Assembly: GCA_004558205.1 (NCBI GenBank)
Contig: SFDM01000011.1
Coordinates: forward strand, 13,971-77,970
Reading direction: 5' to 3'
Length of the DNA: 64,000 nt
DNA from: Pyramidobacter piscolens
GTDB lineage: Bacteria; Synergistota; Synergistia; Synergistales; Dethiosulfovibrionaceae
A program made the translations under genes and the position numbers. Shown in pieces: positions 61,996 through 64,000 of the stretch. Every line of letters starts with the position of its first letter. Position 1 is the stretch's first letter. The notes beneath the pieces were generated by a model, which did no database searches, was not told where the DNA came from, and saw only the letters and a program-made list of their open reading frames with translations.

Positions 61996-63741
61996 CTATT
62001 TTTTCTTTTTCGCCGCCGCCTCGAGAAGCACCGATACGGCGTCGAAGAGGGGCTGAGCTTCGGCGGTGATCTCGCCGCTGGAGGCTTTCAAATAGAGGTC
62101 GCGCATCTGGTCGCCGATGGCCTCCAGGGATTCTACGGCACGACGGTTGGCGCGGTTCGCTTTCTTTCTGGCGTTTTTGCCGTCGGCTGCGGGCGCTTTC
62201 AGCGTAGGCTCCGCTTTGACCATGTTTTCAGCCTGCAGGACCGTAGCGCCGAGCGACGAAGGGTCGGCCGGGACGGGGCTTTCCTCCACCGACGCAGGGC
62301 GCGGGGCGGCCAAGGATTGGGCGTAGGCCTCGGAAATCCGCTGCCCCGCGACGCGGGGCGTGAGGACGATTTCCTGGTCCATCTCAGGGACCAGACTCTC
62401 AAATCCGCGGGTCTGCAGGGCTTCGGAAAGGCTCAAAGCCGCCTCAGCCTCGCCGTGGGTGACGAAGAAACGGGGATTGGACAGCCTGAAAGCTTCGGCC
62501 CAGTGAAGCAGGTCAGTGCGGTCGGCGTGAGCCGAAAACCCTCCGATGGTGTGGATGGACGCGCAGACGTTGATGGACTCGCCGGAGATGCGGATGGTCT
62601 TCGCGCCGTCGACGATCTTGCGCCCCAGCGTGCCGTAGGCCTGATAACCCACGAAGATCAGGTGGTTGTCGGGGTTCCAGATGCCGTTTTTCAGGTGATG
62701 GACGATGCGCCCGCCGTTGCACATGCCGCTGCCGGCAAGCACGATGCCGAATTTCTGGTTGTTGACCGCCTGGGACTCCTCTTTCGTCGAGACGTATTGG
62801 ACGTCGTCGCTGGAAAAGGGACTGCCGCCTTTACGGCGATATTCCTGAATTTCCTGGGACATAAGGTCCATATGGCTCACGTAGAGCTTTGTGGCCTTGA
62901 CGCCCATAGGCGAATCGAAAAACACGGGAATGTGGGCGCCCACCCCCTGATCGCGGAGCAGCGCCAGCTCGTACATGATGCGCTGGGCGCGGTCCACCAC
63001 GAAAGTGGGGATATAAACCTTGGCCTTTTTCTGAGCCAGAATGCCCTTCATCACCTCCTGAAACTCGGCGCGGGTCTCTAGAATGTCCTTATGCTCCCGG
63101 TTGCCGTAGGTGGATTCGATGATCACATAGTCCGCTTCGGTGATCTCCGCAGGCGCGCGTTCCATGACGGTTTTCACGGGGCCCAGGTCGCCGCTGAACA
63201 CCAGCCTGACCGCCTTGCCATCCTCCACCAGGAGCAGCTCGAGGATAGCGCTGCCCAAGATGTGCCCGGCGTCGCGGAAGCGCACCGAAATCCCCGGCGC
63301 GACCTCCATACGCGAGTCGTAGTTCACGGGCACGAACAGTTCTTTGGCCTTGTCGGCGTCCTCCTGGCCGTAGAGGGGTTCCGCGGGAGGAAGGCCGCGC
63401 CGGGCGTTTTTGACGGTCTGCCACTCGGCGTCTTCGCGCATGAGGCGCACCGAGTCGTCCCAGAGGATCTCGGTCAGTTCTATGGTGGGAAGAGTGGCGT
63501 AGATCTTGCCGCGGAAACCTTCCTTGACCAGCTTGGGAATCCGTCCGGAGTGGTCGATGTGCGCGTGGGTCAGCAGGACAGCGTCGATGGAGTTGGCGGC
63601 GTAGGGGAAAGGAACGTCGTTGGCGTCCTCGTCGCCGCCCTGATGCATACCGCAGTCCACAAGCACCCTGTGTCCTCCGACTTCAAGCAGATAGTTGGAC
63701 CCTGTCACTTCCTGAGCCGCTCCGTGAAATTTCAACCGCAT
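61996..63741 (-). CDS. Metallo-beta-lactamase / beta-CASP ribonuclease (CPSF-like)
   Basis: 581 residues from ATG 63741 (AAGGAGG, eight nt). MBL motif LTHAHIDHSGRIPKLV (HxHxDH), FRDAGHILGSAILEL, VFSGDLGP; beta-CASP and RMMBL parts with IIESTYGNREH, PTFVVDRAQRI, GIVLAGSGMCNGGRIVHHL and IGGFSAHADRTDLL. An extra C-terminal region (about 450-581) of low complexity and charged helix is uncommon. Probably RNA processing or decay. Confidence 0.92.
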   Translation of the reverse strand: MRLKFHGAAQEVTGSNYLLEVGGHRVLVDCGMHQGGDEDANDVPFPYAANSIDAVLLTHAHIDHSGRIPKLVKEGFRGKIYATLPTIELTEILWDDSVRLMREDAEWQTVKNARRGLPPAEPLYGQEDADKAKELFVPVNYDSRMEVAPGISVRFRDAGHILGSAILELLLVEDGKAVRLVFSGDLGPVKTVMERAPAEITEADYVIIESTYGNREHKDILETRAEFQEVMKGILAQKKAKVYIPTFVVDRAQRIMYELALLRDQGVGAHIPVFFDSPMGVKATKLYVSHMDLMSQEIQEYRRKGGSPFSSDDVQYVSTKEESQAVNNQKFGIVLAGSGMCNGGRIVHHLKNGIWNPDNHLIFVGYQAYGTLGRKIVDGAKTIRISGESINVCASIHTIGGFSAHADRTDLLHWAEAFRLSNPRFFVTHGEAEAALSLSEALQTRGFESLVPEMDQEIVLTPRVAGQRISEAYAQSLAAPRPASVEESPVPADPSSLGATVLQAENMVKAEPTLKAPAADGKNARKKANRANRRAVESLEAIGDQMRDLYLKASSGEITAEAQPLFDAVSVLLEAAAKKKK

Positions 63742-63871
63742 AGAACATTCCTCCTTCATCCTGCAAAGGCAGGCATATATAAACTGTTATTTACCGGCGC
63801 TGCTGAAAAAAGAGAGGGTTCAACAGTACAGGTCAAAATCTTAACGCGCAAAACTTTGTAGAATAAAACCT

Positions 63872-64000
63872 GTGAATCAGCAAAAAATCTTGATAATTCT
63901 TATTTCTATTGAACTGCTGAGCGTTATTTGGCCTTTATTTGGGGTTTACTTTGCGATCCTCTGCGTGACCTTTGCGCCCATTGCGATTCAATCTTTTGCC
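63872..64000 (+). CDS. N-terminus of an unknown membrane protein, cut by the window
   Basis: GTG 63872 opens 43 codons without a stop: MNQQKILIILISIELLSVIW and a second hydrophobic stretch (LFGVYFAILCVTFAPIAIQSF). No RBS is visible; TAGAAT at 63859-63864 would place the mRNA start at the GTG, so it may be leaderless. Two membrane helices at least. Family unknown. Confidence 0.4.
   Translation, partial: MNQQKILIILISIELLSVIWPLFGVYFAILCVTFAPIAIQSFA

Overview
The window is 64 kb of one bacterial chromosome. It is densely coded, mostly in long minus-strand operons with overlapping stops and starts (ATGA, TTGA), and it uses TTG and GTG starts often. The gene set suggests an anaerobic, amino-acid- and peptide-using diderm: a bacterial V/A-type ATPase operon, tripartite TRAP and dipeptide ABC transporters, M20/M28 peptidases, an [FeFe]-hydrogenase-like sensor module, an LpxL-type acyltransferase, fused IspDF and a fused YlxR-L7Ae protein. 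This fits Synergistota (Pyramidobacter/Cloacibacillus-like) best, but that is inference; no search was possible. A perfect parS palindrome at 61968-61983 suggests an origin-proximal position.

Layout. 1-6.2 kb: end of a 2-hydroxycarboxylate transporter, a LysR regulator, an RraA-like aldolase, a TRAP transporter (dctP-dctQ-dctM) and a VanX-type dipeptidase. 6.3-10.5 kb: polar amino acid ABC ATPase plus permease with no binding protein, a small P-loop kinase, an LpxL-like acyltransferase and tyrS. 11-21 kb: a peptide-scavenging operon (M20 amidohydrolase, M28-like peptidase, DppBCDF, DppA) facing an uncommon sensor/HTH regulator. 21.2-29 kb: a tRNA relic, tRNA-Arg, then the rimP-nusA-ylxRQ-infB-rbfA-nrnA-truB-ribF operon read leftward. 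29-49.4 kb, all leftward: uvrC-ribD-ribE, ribH-serS, a glycosyltransferase fusion, a CBS protein, ten V-ATPase-type genes, rlmH-ebfC-recR, a PIN/TRAM protein, ispDF and guaB. 49.5-52.8 kb: cysS, a 30-residue membrane protein, tRNA-Leu and a cluster of eight tRNAs. 52.9-64 kb: an RqcH/NFACT protein, rluD, ileS with a leader-peptide attenuator, a three-gene sensory hydrogenase/PP2C module, parS, a beta-CASP ribonuclease and the start of an unknown membrane protein.

The most striking item is the V-ATPase-type operon (34.5-42.4 kb). Its membrane subunits I and K look functional. In the A-subunit homologue the Walker A lysine and threonine are gone, the catalytic glutamate is replaced, and the family's usual insertion is missing. 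The B homologue is also highly diverged. This reads as a rotary-ATPase-like complex without an obvious catalytic site. Second is an isoleucine leader peptide followed by a terminator in front of ileS. Third is a terminator plus mini-ORF in the leader of the rimP-nusA operon, which matches known NusA autoregulation in other bacteria.
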